From: Owenia fusiformis
Taxonomy: Eukaryota > Annelida > Polychaeta > Sabellida > Oweniidae
DNA length: 64,000 nucleotides
NCBI GenBank assembly: GCA_903813345.2
Contig: CAIIXF020000001.1
Coordinates: 27,889,915-27,953,914, forward strand
Reading direction: 5' to 3'
The notes below the pieces were generated by a model that did not search any database, was not told the origin of the DNA, and saw nothing but the letters and a program-made list of their open reading frames with translations. Made by a program: the position numbers and the translations under genes. Below, piece after piece: positions 1 through 11,900 of this stretch (the stretch's first letter is position 1; each line of letters opens with the position of its first letter).

Positions 1-1581
1 CTTAGTATATGTACCGAACGAAACGAAATGATAATTGTATTCTGGAAGCCAATTCCCTTGAGCTAGGTCGATGTAAAAACTTGAAATTTTGGCATGTTCC
101 TAACACAGAGACAGTAAAACCTGTGCTTGCGCACATACAGAAACACTTTCTCCTAATTAACTTATATGTTAATTTACGTTTTCTGTATAGTGAAACCTAT
201 CAACCGTGAACATATATTTATATTTGCCGAAAAAATAAAATATTTTTTAATTGTCAAAAAATCCATCATTTAAGTGATAATTTTTTAAAAAGATAAGCAA
301 TTTTCCAAACAGGTACCTTGTGGTAATGATTGCTTAAAGTCTGGACAACAAAAAATAACACATTGCATGTCCATGAAATCAACATATACATGTATGTCGC
401 AGTCTCTAGTACAACAACAGATTTTTAAAATATCAATTATCGTAAACTGTCCCATATATACTGTATGTATGAAATACTGTGTTCGGATTGGCTGGTATTG
501 GACACACCTTGCCTACAGCTGCTTGCCTAGCCCTTTTTACTTATAACGCCCAAAAATAATATGATTCGTAAGCCTAATCATGATGTGGTGTTGTTTAACA
601 AGGTCGTAGTACCTGTATATCAGGTATCTAATTCGCAAATTCGTTTTCTATTATGATTATTCGTGACCATGTTTTAAAGATTTGACGGTCTCATTCAAAT
701 GGAATTAATTTCCCATTGTATTCTTTGATGATTCGATCCTTGAAGCAATCATCGAAGTTACATCATAATGAGCATTTTTAGAAAAATAAAACACGTCGTG
801 ACATGTACTTGAATTGATCACTCACCGTAAGCATCTATATATGTGATAGAGAGACACTCAAGGATGAATTGATCATATCCTCGTCGATGAAAATATAAAC
901 CCTGATCATGATACCGAGTGTTGTTAATGATAATGTTAACTTGCTTATTAATGATAATGTTAACTTGCTTATTACCCTCTGGATCTGCTATAAATAGATT
1001 CTTGACATACTTCTCAATTCACATTTTAAGAAGCGACATAAGTTCAAAAATCGAAAAAAGCGAAAAAACGTAAGTAATCATCAATATCAGTCGACCACAA
1101 TTAAGGTCAACATATTTATAGATAATACGATAATCCAAAACGAAGTTTTTTAAACGGCGCTTATATGTATAACAGCGTTTATATATCACCACATTTAAGT
1201 GGTGACATATTTTCATCGTCTCTTTTTGTGACGGCGGTTGGCGTTGGCTTACTACTCCCAATATCTTAGCAAATACTGTTTAGACTGACTTCATTTTTTT
1301 CAAAATTATCTACAAGTTCTAAGAAATTCAAATCTGTTTTAGTGGTTCAATTTTTATATCACCCTTGCGTATCTAATAGTTATGCAAATTGAAATATGTC
1401 CAATAAAAGAAATTATCGTATGATCTGTAAAATGAAGCTCTCTGGTTGGTCAGTTCTTGTGCTGTACCAATCTGTATTGCGACTGAGATTGTCCCCCTTG
1501 ATCATCTCCGTCGCAATACAGAAAATATTGGTACGGAGGGGGCAATCTCAGTAACAATACAGAGGATCACACGATACAAAC

Positions 1582-1719
1582 GTTATTGAATGATTTGAAG
1601 TGCAATACAGGATATATTCTGTCTCGATATTCTGTATTGGCACTCGACTTCATCTCATTCCAATACTGAATTTCTCGAGCAGAATATATCCTGTATTGCA
1701 CTTCAAATCATTCAATAAC
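1582..1719. repeat. Perfect 40-bp-stem hairpin (foldback repeat)
   Basis: Positions 1582-1621 and 1680-1719 are perfect reverse complements over 40 bp. The 58 nt between them contains a second, imperfect inverted repeat (around ttctgtattgg / ccaatactgaa), so the whole 138 nt can fold into one long hairpin. The neighbouring 1467-1560 segment also repeats the caatacag motif in both orientations, which suggests a foldback element family. It sits between two halves (about 1190-1330 and 1840-1960) of an interspersed repeat, as if inserted into it. Confidence 0.8.
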
Positions 1720-4207
1720 TTATAATGCTATCTGTCCAAAACAAGAAAAGATATTTCACTCATATGCTTTTGTGATTTTATAACATTGGGTCTATAGAGA
1801 ATCTCCCCGAAATCAATATTATTTCTACTCGCATCTAGTCTATTGCCCAATTTTTTCAAAATCATCTACACGTTCTCAGAAGTTCAAATCTGACTTAGAT
1901 TAAATATTGTGAGCAACTAGGTGGTGACATTTTGTCATCGTAATGCCTTGTTCCATTATATTACAACTGTTTAGCCAATAGCGGACAGTTACAATAATTG
2001 GCAATACATCTATAAAAGTGACAATCATTTTCTTTCATGAAACATTTTATTACTCATGTGCTACAACTAGAAAAACATTTACATTTAACATTTATGAGGT
2101 GAATATTTACGTCGAAGCACAACTTGGAGCGAATAATGCCTTCCCTCATTATCGATTTATCACTGAACGAAACACTTAGTACAGACCAGGTATTGTATCG
2201 ACGAATAAATACCGGGCGAAATATTGACTTTTTACAGTTTAGAAGGCGTGAATACAGTCAGGTTCGAATGATGAATAAGCACAATTTGGAAACTCATCAA
2301 ATGACCTCGTATTTAGGAATCTCAGACTTAGGATATGATCTTAGAGTCTTAGTCATAGATACTTTACTTTTGTCCACTCCTCAGAATAGCAATTAGTATT
2401 TATGGTGTCACGACATGATTTAGATTTATTGGCTCATCATAAATGGATCAGCAATCCCATTTACTACCGTCTATATATTAGACTTATAAGCTAATAGATG
2501 ATCAGTAATTATTAAGCATTAGCACTTATTTTTCATTAGTTGAATGTTGCTATTAAGAATTACTTCACAATGACGACCGTCGGCCCGATTACATTTATAG
2601 ACTCCGCAATGAAACCTAATCGAGTCAATCACTTCAAAAGAAAGCACATGATCACTGTATAACTCTAGTCTGTATTGAATTGATCCGAATTTTTGTTCTA
2701 TGAAACCTTGCTCATCTGCGACAGGATAATCTTTTATTGGATTCTATTTCATCATATTAACAGTCTGCTTTGGATCGGTAATCTCATACATGTTTCTGTT
2801 TGATCACACGTACGTCTTCTAAATAAAACGAGTACATTAGAAATAAAATAATGTAAATGGAATAACAGGTAACAATGAACTTTTAATTGATATACAGCTG
2901 TATCTGCCTTATTTTTCGATCCCTAAAGCAACACACAAACACACATTTATAAACACTTTTCAATAGTATCAACCGATAAAAACAGCAATTTGCAGATTGA
3001 CATAACTTTGTTAAAATTCTCAGTATGATGTGGCGGTGCGAAACTATGATATGGTTGATGAAATAAAAAGGTACCTGTCAACATAATTGTTTACATTACT
3101 TAGTTTATGTGGATATACATGTACCGATTCAAATGGTTTTCAGAAGAAATGTAGCGATCCAGAAAAATCCAACAACAGGGGGTCATCTCACTTCGTATCA
3201 TCAGATAACAATCATAAGTTCAAATTTCATTTTGCTGATTTTCTCAATCGGTAAATTCATCTTTACTGAACCTTTTCACGATCATTGTGAAAAAGAAACT
3301 GTCATTTACTAAATTACTAGAGAGTATGGCTACTAAATATAAATTAACTAGAAAAACAGCAACTCCGCGGAGTGGTAAATCCCCATCGAGCTGATAATGC
3401 GTGGCCATATTGAAAATCCCTTCTCGAACAGAGCTACTGCAGTGTCCCTAGGCATCAATATATAAAATCTGAACCAAATCCGTTCACTGGTATTTGAGTT
3501 ACCAAAGATTATGTTTTTACGAAAAATGGCGGCAATTTTGAAAATCAGTGGCCATCTCGAAAATCTCTTCCTGAGCAATGCTCCTTTGTCCCTAGGCCCC
3601 TAGAACTTTGTTCGGTGGGATAAAAAGTGCGCATCAGTTGCTTTTGAGAAATCTTCCACAGAAAGTATTGCTATAGTATTATTAAATTGATTTGAAAAAT
3701 TTTGAAAAATGCAAGAAGTTCATCAGAGACACCATTCGAATCGATTTGTCGCCGAAAGGGAATACTGGCAATTTCCATTTTCATCTATGAAGCGTTTCCA
3801 TTTTCCTGGATTGAATTTGCGAATTGATTTTAGTACACATCTTTGTGCCGGTGAGCAAAAGTTTCCCGACACTTCGTAGCCATTAAAGGTTCGCTTATGT
3901 AAAGTTGAACCTGTATCACAATAAAGTCAATGGACTGAAATTTTTATTATTACCACCTTGCAGGGCCTGTTCTAGGGGTTTTAGTACTAGTTGAGAAGGC
4001 ATTTAAATTGCTATATTGACGTGAGCAATATTGTGTCGGGCGTTAATGACTTTAGTCGGGCAATAATGACATTATCCGCCCGGCTATGTTTCCCGGGAAA
4101 AGTGATATCGTTCAGTGCGTAAGATTTTCTATTTCAAATTTGCTATTTCAGCCCTGGGCATTAACGGTGGTAATAATAGTAATAACGTCATTTCTGCGGC
4201 CAAAATA

Positions 4208-4380
4208 GTGAAATATTGGACCTTGGGCCCTTGGTCCAATATTGAACAAATATTTCACTCTATTGAGCTGAATACCTGTACATCTTTCACAAGTGATATT
4301 CCACGAAGCCCGAAGGGCAAGTGGAATATCACCTTGTGAAAGTGCTACAGGTATTCACCGAAAATAGAGTGAAATATTTG
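4208..4380. repeat. Foldback repeat with roughly 59-bp arms
   Basis: The segment 4246-4304 pairs with 4321-4380 around a 16-nt loop, with a few mismatches and small bulges. Immediately to its left, 4211-4243 is itself a palindrome centred on gggccc. No open frame of interest is present. Confidence 0.7.
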
Positions 4381-5320
4381 TTTTATTATATCACTGTCTA
4401 GCTAAACATCCCTAATATTATTAAGTCATAGGTTAACATTGAAATACATTAAATCTACTCGGTTCGCCATTTTGACTTACATTGATCTTAATTATTTACA
4501 CTGAACGAAAACAAATTCTTTGAAAATTCCCGGGAGCGTGGGATATCGCTAGATATCTCACGGTTGTCTTATCTGATTAGTATTGCCATTGAATATCGCC
4601 AGATATCCCACGACATGTGACCCGGTTTTGACCAATCATACCGTCGCTAGCTAGATAGTGATATAATAATTCACTATATTGCCCTTTGAAATGACGTTAT
4701 TGCACTATTGTCGTTCTGAAAAAAATTGTATATCAGGTACAGATGACATGTGATTACTGATTAGATACAAATTGACCAGGTCTTGATCTTCTGCATCAAG
4801 GGTACCCTGCGTGCAGAGTCTAGTTAAACTAGAAGACGAAGCTCTATTTTAAGAAGTGACGTCAAACGAATACAAAGGGTACATCACAGTATGCCCCGAA
4901 TATTCTAATATCTTCAAGAATGGACTTATACGTATAATGGTAATCATTTAATATTTATTTCATTTATTAGGTTCCGTTTTCTAATCATTTCATTCATCAT
5001 GATCATTTTCCGGAAAATTCTATTATCGCATACCAGTAATGAGCTTTTAACCAGATCTAAAGTCTTGTTATTCGGTTAAGATGTCTCCATTTAGCTAAAG
5101 TGGCTTTACAGTTTTATTTATAAAAAACATTTATCATTCTATTTAAATCAAGAAAGGAGTAAAACGGATTTAGTAATTTCTAAAATGTTTCACATTTTTA
5201 CAACTTCATGCTCTCATTCAGAAAAGACCAGAGAGGTTCTACCCAAGGGTTCAGTTGCACTGTTTATACTAACCAGAATATGGTGGTCTGTGAAAGAATG
5301 TTATAAGCAAATAACAGATC

Positions 5321-5468
5321 TTAATTCTCAAAGTATTATTCAAAATGATCAATTTGACTAAGTTGATTGAGAACTTTATTTCAATTTGATTTCCTTTAAT
5401 TTCACATTCGTGAACATGATTTCCAAAGTCAAGTAAGCCTTATACTAAGTAAGCCAATAAGGGTGTCA
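5321..5468 (+). repeat. 148-bp interspersed repeat, copy 1
   Basis: This segment starts ttaattctcaaagtattatt and ends gccaataagggtgtca. It recurs in the same orientation and at the same length at 7785-7932 with moderate divergence. No coding content or obvious terminal inverted repeat was found, so its class is unknown. Confidence 0.65.
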
Positions 5469-6442
5469 TATTCACGGTTAGAATTGAGAAGATGGTTATC
5501 CGAGAAAGAAGGTTATATTGTATGCAAATCATTAGTATAATATAATTGTCCTTCTCTATTCATTTCGTTCGCATTGTCAAGCAGTTTAGAGTCTCATAAC
5601 AAATTAATTAGACTTCATAATTGGGTGATACTTAAATATCTTTGTTTTGTATTTGATGCAATCATATGGATAATTTGCGTTATTTATAACAATGTGTCTA
5701 ATTATAGACACAATAGGGAGGTAATATTTACGACCTTCAGTGATTCCTGTCGAACTCACAGTTGGTATTTCGAGGAACCCAGTTACATCTACTTTTCTCA
5801 TAGCTTTATCCCCGACCCGGCAGGTGAATATAACGAGGGGAGAACTAATCTCTGGATGACCATAATTCTACACGTTTACGTACAGGTTATTTTAAAAACG
5901 TGAAGCTTAACCTCTCTACTATTACCTGGAATCTAACATTTAGGTTCATGAATTTTACGAAATGTAATAGGAAAAATCGTATTCGATGGACAGAGCAAAG
6001 TATAGTTTTGCCAGTTTAATTGGTACCTCATTGATACTCACAGCATCTTTCTGTTTCACCTGAAACATGCTCTGATATTATGAGGCATATTCTGTGATCT
6101 GAGCACATCAGATGGGAAGAGTTATAACTGTCAATAATTGTCATTGTTATCATGTAATCACTTACTTTAATGCCAATACATTATATGATAGGCATTGTAT
6201 TTAACAGCAGATATTAGCACAGGCACATGTACACACGTTTTATGAGCTGGGATGAAAGATCTCAAAAATCCTCAATTTTGGGCTCCCCTGGATCGCCAAA
6301 TCAAGCTCATCATATCATGGCATATTAGGGCTGAGACATTTTGATACTCATAGTATCTTTCTGTTTCCCCCATCTCAGGGCTGAGAAGAAATGAGATATC
6401 ATGGTTCATCATGATGTAGGTACAGTGTACCTCAACAGGCAT

Positions 6443-6544
6443 AGGCCCCGGGAACATGTATAAAATAGCGAGTCGACATCTGTATTACTACTTCTTCAAG
6501 AAGACAGATGTCGACTCGCTATTTTATACATGTTCCCGGGGCCT
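6443..6544. repeat. Perfect 41-bp-stem hairpin
   Basis: Positions 6443-6483 and 6504-6544 are perfect reverse complements over 41 bp with a 20-nt loop at 6484-6503. Both sides are followed by short related sequence (tcaacaggc in direct orientation). Related motifs at about 6033 and 6338 (ttgatactca.agtatctttctgtttc-like) suggest a larger repeated unit. The absence of any mismatch implies recent origin or conversion. Confidence 0.85.
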
Positions 6545-7257
6545 ACGTATGTCAACAGGCCTGGTACTCATACCATCCTTCCACATTGTTTGCAATGCGT
6601 TTATTCCCAGAAAGGAGTCTGATAGAAACTAGAAAATCGTGGAATGTCTCGATGCCAACAGGCATTCGCTTACTTTGTCTTTATTTCCATAATCAAAAAG
6701 ATGCTGAAAATTACAAGTTTATTAACTACCTCTTTTCACTATAGGCTAGTTAACATTAACAGATTAATCAAAGATCCAATTTATCAGATGTGCATTATTC
6801 AGGAGAGATAATAGGATGAGATTCAATAACAATTACCTATACGTTATTTCAAGTAATCTTTAGTCATATAAAAATTTGGTATTCATTGGATTGCATCTCA
6901 CCAGCATTAGTAAGTGTGGTCTAATTAATTTGGTTACTCCGAGTAAGTATGGCTGCAAGTACTCAAAGTGAGAGACAATTGATATATATGAGCCAATAAG
7001 GACTGGAATCGATGGCCTACACGAACAATTGTGGTCGACAATTTGAAATATGTTTGACGGTAAATATGTAATCTAATGGCAATAAGAAATATTTTGAGAA
7101 AAGCACATGCCTATTCTTATAGATCAGACGAAATATAAGTTGAGCTGAAAGGTTTCGATATACCTCAAATCAGGGCTAGTCAGGGGTGCTGTAGTGTAAA
7201 AAGCCAGATACTAGACATTCATTGAAGGGGAGTGTGCAAAATCCAATGCCCTGTATG

Positions 7258-7561
7258 CACTGGCGGATTAGGGGGGGGGGGGGGGGGCTGCGGGCCCGCC
7301 CCCCCCCCCCTTGGGTGGGCCCAGAAAAAAAAATTGGGCCCAAAAAAATGTTGGGCCAAAAAAGGCCTTCAGGCCCCAATAAGTGGGCCTTTATGGTCAT
7401 TACTGGGCCTTTAAGGCCTTATTTTTTAATTTCAGGCCAAATTTTGAAGAAAATGGGCCTCAAAATTTCAACAATTTTTTTTGCCGCGCAAGCGCGGACG
7501 TTTTTTCTCTGACTTGCAATTTGCCCCCCCCCCCCCTTGTTGATTCCAAGATCCGCCCCTG
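7258..7561. mobile_element. G-rich MITE-like element, family E copy 1
   Basis: The left end reads CACTGGCGGATTAGG followed by a long G run. The right end is the inverted counterpart, ATCCGCCCCTG. The flanks carry a 5-bp direct duplication, gtatg, at 7253-7257 and 7562-7566. The interior has ttgggtgggccca-type repeats and a C run before the right end. A second, diverged copy lies at 51988-52178 and a fragment at about 59482. A non-autonomous DNA transposon fits; the superfamily is not resolved. Confidence 0.65.
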
Positions 7562-7570
7562 GTATGTGTG

Positions 7571-7650
7571 GGAGTCGAACCAAGGATCCTCCGCTCTGAC
7601 GCTCTGGCTTGAGCAGCTGGGCTGGAGCATCCACCTGCTATCGAGGGTTA
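7571..7650 (-). repeat. tRNA-like SINE head fragment (B box)
   Basis: On the minus strand, 7581-7571 reads GGTTCGACTCC, an exact fit to the polymerase III B-box consensus. About 35-45 nt upstream on that strand is a weakly A-box-like stretch. The segment does not fold into a complete tRNA by eye and abuts the family E element, so a tRNA-derived SINE remnant is more likely than a working tRNA gene. Confidence 0.35.
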
Positions 7651-7784
7651 TTACACTATGAATTGCCCGGGATAAATCGTCGTTTCCAGTTATGGGTTGA
7701 ACAAGGAAATTGTCATAATGTTATATCGTGTTGTGCGTCATGTCACCTATAACCATTTAACAGGATCAATGTCAATGCCCGAAT

Positions 7785-7932
7785 TTAATTCTCAAAGTAT
7801 TATTCGCAATGATCAATTTGACTAAGTTGGTTGAGAACTTTATCCCATTTAATTTCCTTTAATTTTACATTTTTAACATGATTTCTAAAGTCTGCGTGAA
7901 GATCCACCCTGAATAAGCCAATAAGGGTGTCA
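7785..7932 (+). repeat. 148-bp interspersed repeat, copy 2
   Basis: Same unit as 5321-5468, same orientation and same total length, with scattered substitutions. Both copies end in the identical gccaataagggtgtca. Confidence 0.65.
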
Positions 7933-8904
7933 AGCGAAAATTAAAATGATGGTACTTGACCGTAGCGGTTATACGGCAGTGAATGGTGCACTTAAGATGA
8001 CAAAAAGCATGATTGCCTCGGATATGCTACGATTTGTGCACATGAGAAACGTTAAAATTGCATCAAGATTCAAATAATTTTTCTTGGAGAGCATACCCCT
8101 CACACTGGATTGGCGTTGGGTGGGTATATCACTCCAAATGTATATATAGCTCTTCGTCCTTGAGAGATAGTCTAGATATTTTATGAAATACAAATAAGTC
8201 AATTGGTCTTGAGAAATAATTTGGAGTATCTTTGTCCAATCCTTTCATTTTATTCATTTGTTCTCAATACATGCGCTCAATATAATTTGATAAGGCAAAA
8301 CCATCCTCACAAGTATGGCGGTCTTATAATGCAACCTAATTATAAATTGGGAGAACAAAATATTATTAAGTTAAAGTGGGTATAGCTTCTTTCACTTATT
8401 AGATTCAGCATTATGATATCTCATTACCCTACTGAGGAATAAAAGTGGGTTCTGTTATTTTGACTAATGATGAATAGTTTTGGGAAAAATCGTACATCAA
8501 TGGTGGAACCTCCATAGAATTAACAATAATGCGTGGGACTCTGGGAACTCGATGGGGTACGTGATATTTTGCTCCATTGAGACATCTAATGAAATTAATC
8601 CTTCCTCAATGGTGGGGGAGGAAGGGTTGTGTGACCCTGCTTCTTGATGCGTTGGGTCGGGATATTGGGGTTTCTTTCACAAATTCTTGCAATATTTCAT
8701 TTTCTCACTGAACGTTTTACTACTTTTTGGTATTTACTCGTTTGGCACACGTGCTTATATATTTAGGAACCCATTACCTGGTTACATTGATGATTCTTTC
8801 CTCCCTCAGATAACCAAATAAACTGGTTTAGCCAATGGATATTAACTAATGAGATTGATTTATCTTTTAAAATGTACTTTCAGATAGTTTACTTCATTTT
8901 CTCA

Positions 8905-11900
8905 ATGAACATCCATACCTTCTCCGTTCTGCTTGTCTATACTGGACTTGGCGTTTGCTTTCCAACTAACGATGCCTCGGAAGACAACCGACAGTTAGCT
9001 TTACTTACAGATATAGAAAATACAATAAAAACTATCAGGGTAAGTTTTAGCCAGGTTTCATCATCACTCTAGCTGCGTTGGCGAAAAGAAGAAAAGTCGA
9101 ATAATTGACGCGTGGGCTTGGGGGCTCGTAAAATACCAGCCAGCGTTTTTATTCGTTTATCTATTAATAATGTTATACTCAATTTTGCGATTGTTTAATC
9201 TCGTGGTGACTTACACCACGCATTTAACCATATTAGATTTTGTAAGATTGTAATGCCTTGCATTGCCCATCTACCCAAAAATAAGAAAACGAAGGGTATC
9301 CCAAATTCATTTTTACCATTCTATAAATCACTTATAATATTTTCATTCAGGAATTGCATTTTGTAAAATGTCGTCTAAAATGACGAGACGCAATAGTTTT
9401 AGATATAACAGTTTGTTGATTAACAAAACGGTGTGTGATACACTAAAATGAATCAGCGAAAAAGGTAATATTACAAGCGATTGTGCGAATTATTAAAGCA
9501 ATTATGATATTTTATTGCTGCTTCTAATGTAATAGCTTAATCTATCTTAATGACCAAAGAAAATCGCGTTATTATGGACCAGCGAGGTTAATGAAAGCCG
9601 TGACAAGATAAATGAAAAAAGATATAAGACGAAACTGATTTCAGAATTAATGTACATTTTCTTTGAGAGAAAGCATTTTATTCAAACTAATTAGTTAGGC
9701 CTAATTCTATGAAATCAAAAGTTTCTGAACCAGGAGCTGAACATCTTCGACTTCCAAGGTGTTGTTCAACGCAATTGAAACCTAGTGAATCAAGATGGGA
9801 GCTGCATGGATCTGAATACTAGCATTACAGGCGACACGGATATCCCAAAATTTCGAACCTTTTTCTGACATCTTGGAAGTTTGTCTAAAATTACAGTAAC
9901 TGTTATTATTTCACTTTAACCAAGTGTACTGCGTGCCATTCAAAAAAATGTGTGAGAATGTAAATTACGTTTTTTACATTATTTTGATTAAGATCTGATG
10001 CTTATGATCTGATGAAATTATTTTTGTGTTTTCCGACGTAATAAAGCCCCATGGGCCTTATCTCACAAGTTCATTAATCAATAAAGTTTCACCAATAAGC
10101 GCTTATTTGAAAACTTAAAAAGCTCAAGACCAAAATTACCATTCCCATGCGTGATTTTAATAGTTTAATTTTGCTTCTTTAAGACCGAGCTTCATCTGCT
10201 TTCACTCAGAATACAACAAAATAATTTTTACAATAAAAATGAAATGAAACTCCAGTAACCAATGAATATTTTTTTAGAAATGTATTATATCAATGCCCAG
10301 TGTGTCAAATATGACATGGCAAAATCCGGAAGCACACTCTTCTGGGAATAGAACTGTTGTCATGCTATTTTCTTCTCTATTAACCTATTGATTTAGAGAT
10401 ATCGGCTTTGTTTGACAACCAATTAACGTATGAACACATCGTTATGGAATACTCTTTGATAACAAATTTATTGAAAAAGGCGCTAAACTGTACTGAAATT
10501 AAGCTTTAATCATCTTGTAGCTATCAAAGATTCATAAATGGTACACAGGGCCTTCCATTTCAATGTTAACTAAATTGAATTACTATACCTCTAGTAATGG
10601 AAGTTCAAAAATTAAAGCTAGCGATTCCACAAATGTCAGTCAGTCACCGAAACAACTGCCAAATGGAATGTTATCTTTTATAAGAGAGGTGAAGGTCTAC
10701 CATCGGGCTTTCTCGATTCTTGCTCAAATTAAAATAGGCGATGGTCTATTTGATTCGTCGAGTGTGACAAATGCCTTTAAATGGTGTCAAGTCTTAAAAA
10801 CACATGGATGAATATTTTTCGAATTTTATCAGTCAATTATCTTTATATCAATAGTTATGACTAAAAATATTTAGCTCGCATAGAGAGCATCATTGATCGA
10901 CACCATTGTTAACAAGATGACGTTTCTCCTGTTAGAGGCCTGTCCAGTCCATTGGATGGGCTTATCGGTGTGACATGGGCCCCAAGTCGTTTTGCGATTT
11001 TGAGAGTTCATTTTTGTGGCCAAAGACGTGAATCAGGATGCATCTGAAAATTGTCAATGTTTTGTTAATGATTGTTATCTTTCGTGAATGTAATAACCAC
11101 GTGATTCTGATTTGTAACAAAAACTCGAGCCCGGAAACGTGACATACTCTCTATAGCAATCGAATACGTATTGTTACTTTATCTGATGTGATGACGTGAA
11201 AATACCCCTGCTCTCCATAGCTTCTTCTTTAGGCCAATTCATTTTTTGAATTTTAGAGTGAGCTACTCAATCAAGATGGCTCCTCCTTAGAAGAACGACA
11301 ATTCACTAATAATTTACCAGAGTACTCAGAGGACGCCACTAATTTGCTGCCAGAGCGTGAGGAACAGTTAGCAACTTTACAAAATGAGATATTCAACGGA
11401 CTAACGGATTATATAAATTACCTTGAACAAAAGCGAGTATTAGGAGGTAATATATCCTTTATAGTTATCAGGCAGCCCTTCAAGGGGCCTCTTATAGTTT
11501 TTGTAATTATTGTTTATTTATTTATTTATTATTCTTTTTAGCACTTTTTCTCCAACTTCCAGCTAGGTTTCAGTTATCTCATATATGGTCCTATTAGGGA
11601 CCTGGTCTGGACTGGTTTTTTTTTTTTTTTTATTAATCATCTTTATTGTATTCCATAAAATACAGATATACAAACTTAAACAATTGCCAAAGTCTAATGA
11701 CATTGACGGCAATTATGAGTGAAATCCAAAGGAATGTTATTAAGTTTTTACATAATAAGTTATTTTTATGTCATGTTATTGTTAAAATAGATGAAAAAAA
11801 GTCAATAAAATATCATCACACTACACTCGTATATCACAAAAATGTGTAAGTTTTTTTTTTCCCCTTGGCCAGAGGGATTTCAGTTGTAACATGTTGTAAT

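Larger units (their letters stand above)
1..8883. other. Gene-free upstream region, AT-rich with foldback repeats
   Basis: I could not support any protein-coding exon here. Open frames of 60-109 codons occur (for example 2124-2396 and 5574-5903), but they have no recognisable domain, no signal peptide with a credible continuation, and no matching splice partners. The region contains a 24-bp direct tandem duplication at about 924-971, several perfect hairpins, a 148-bp repeat present twice, and G-rich repeat insertions listed separately. A 5' untranslated exon of the peptide gene at 8.9 kb may lie here, because that exon begins with a splice acceptor. Confidence 0.5.

Noticed and set aside
2124-2396. 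90-codon open frame preceded by a TATAAAA-like motif near 2010
   Set aside because: It has no signal peptide, domain or homologous repeat, and the TATA-like match is expected by chance in AT-rich DNA.
7268-7310. G-run as a functional G-quadruplex regulatory element
   Set aside because: The G and C runs recur inside every copy of the family E repeat, so they are explained by the element itself.
7571-7650. Functional tRNA gene
   Set aside because: Only the B box is clear; no full cloverleaf or anticodon arm could be drawn.
11257-11446. Peptide-gene exon first considered as calcitonin-like because of its acidic spacer ending in KR
   Set aside because: The phase-matched third exon encodes an amidated F-x-A-x-R peptide without the Cys pair of calcitonins, so tachykinin-related fits far better.
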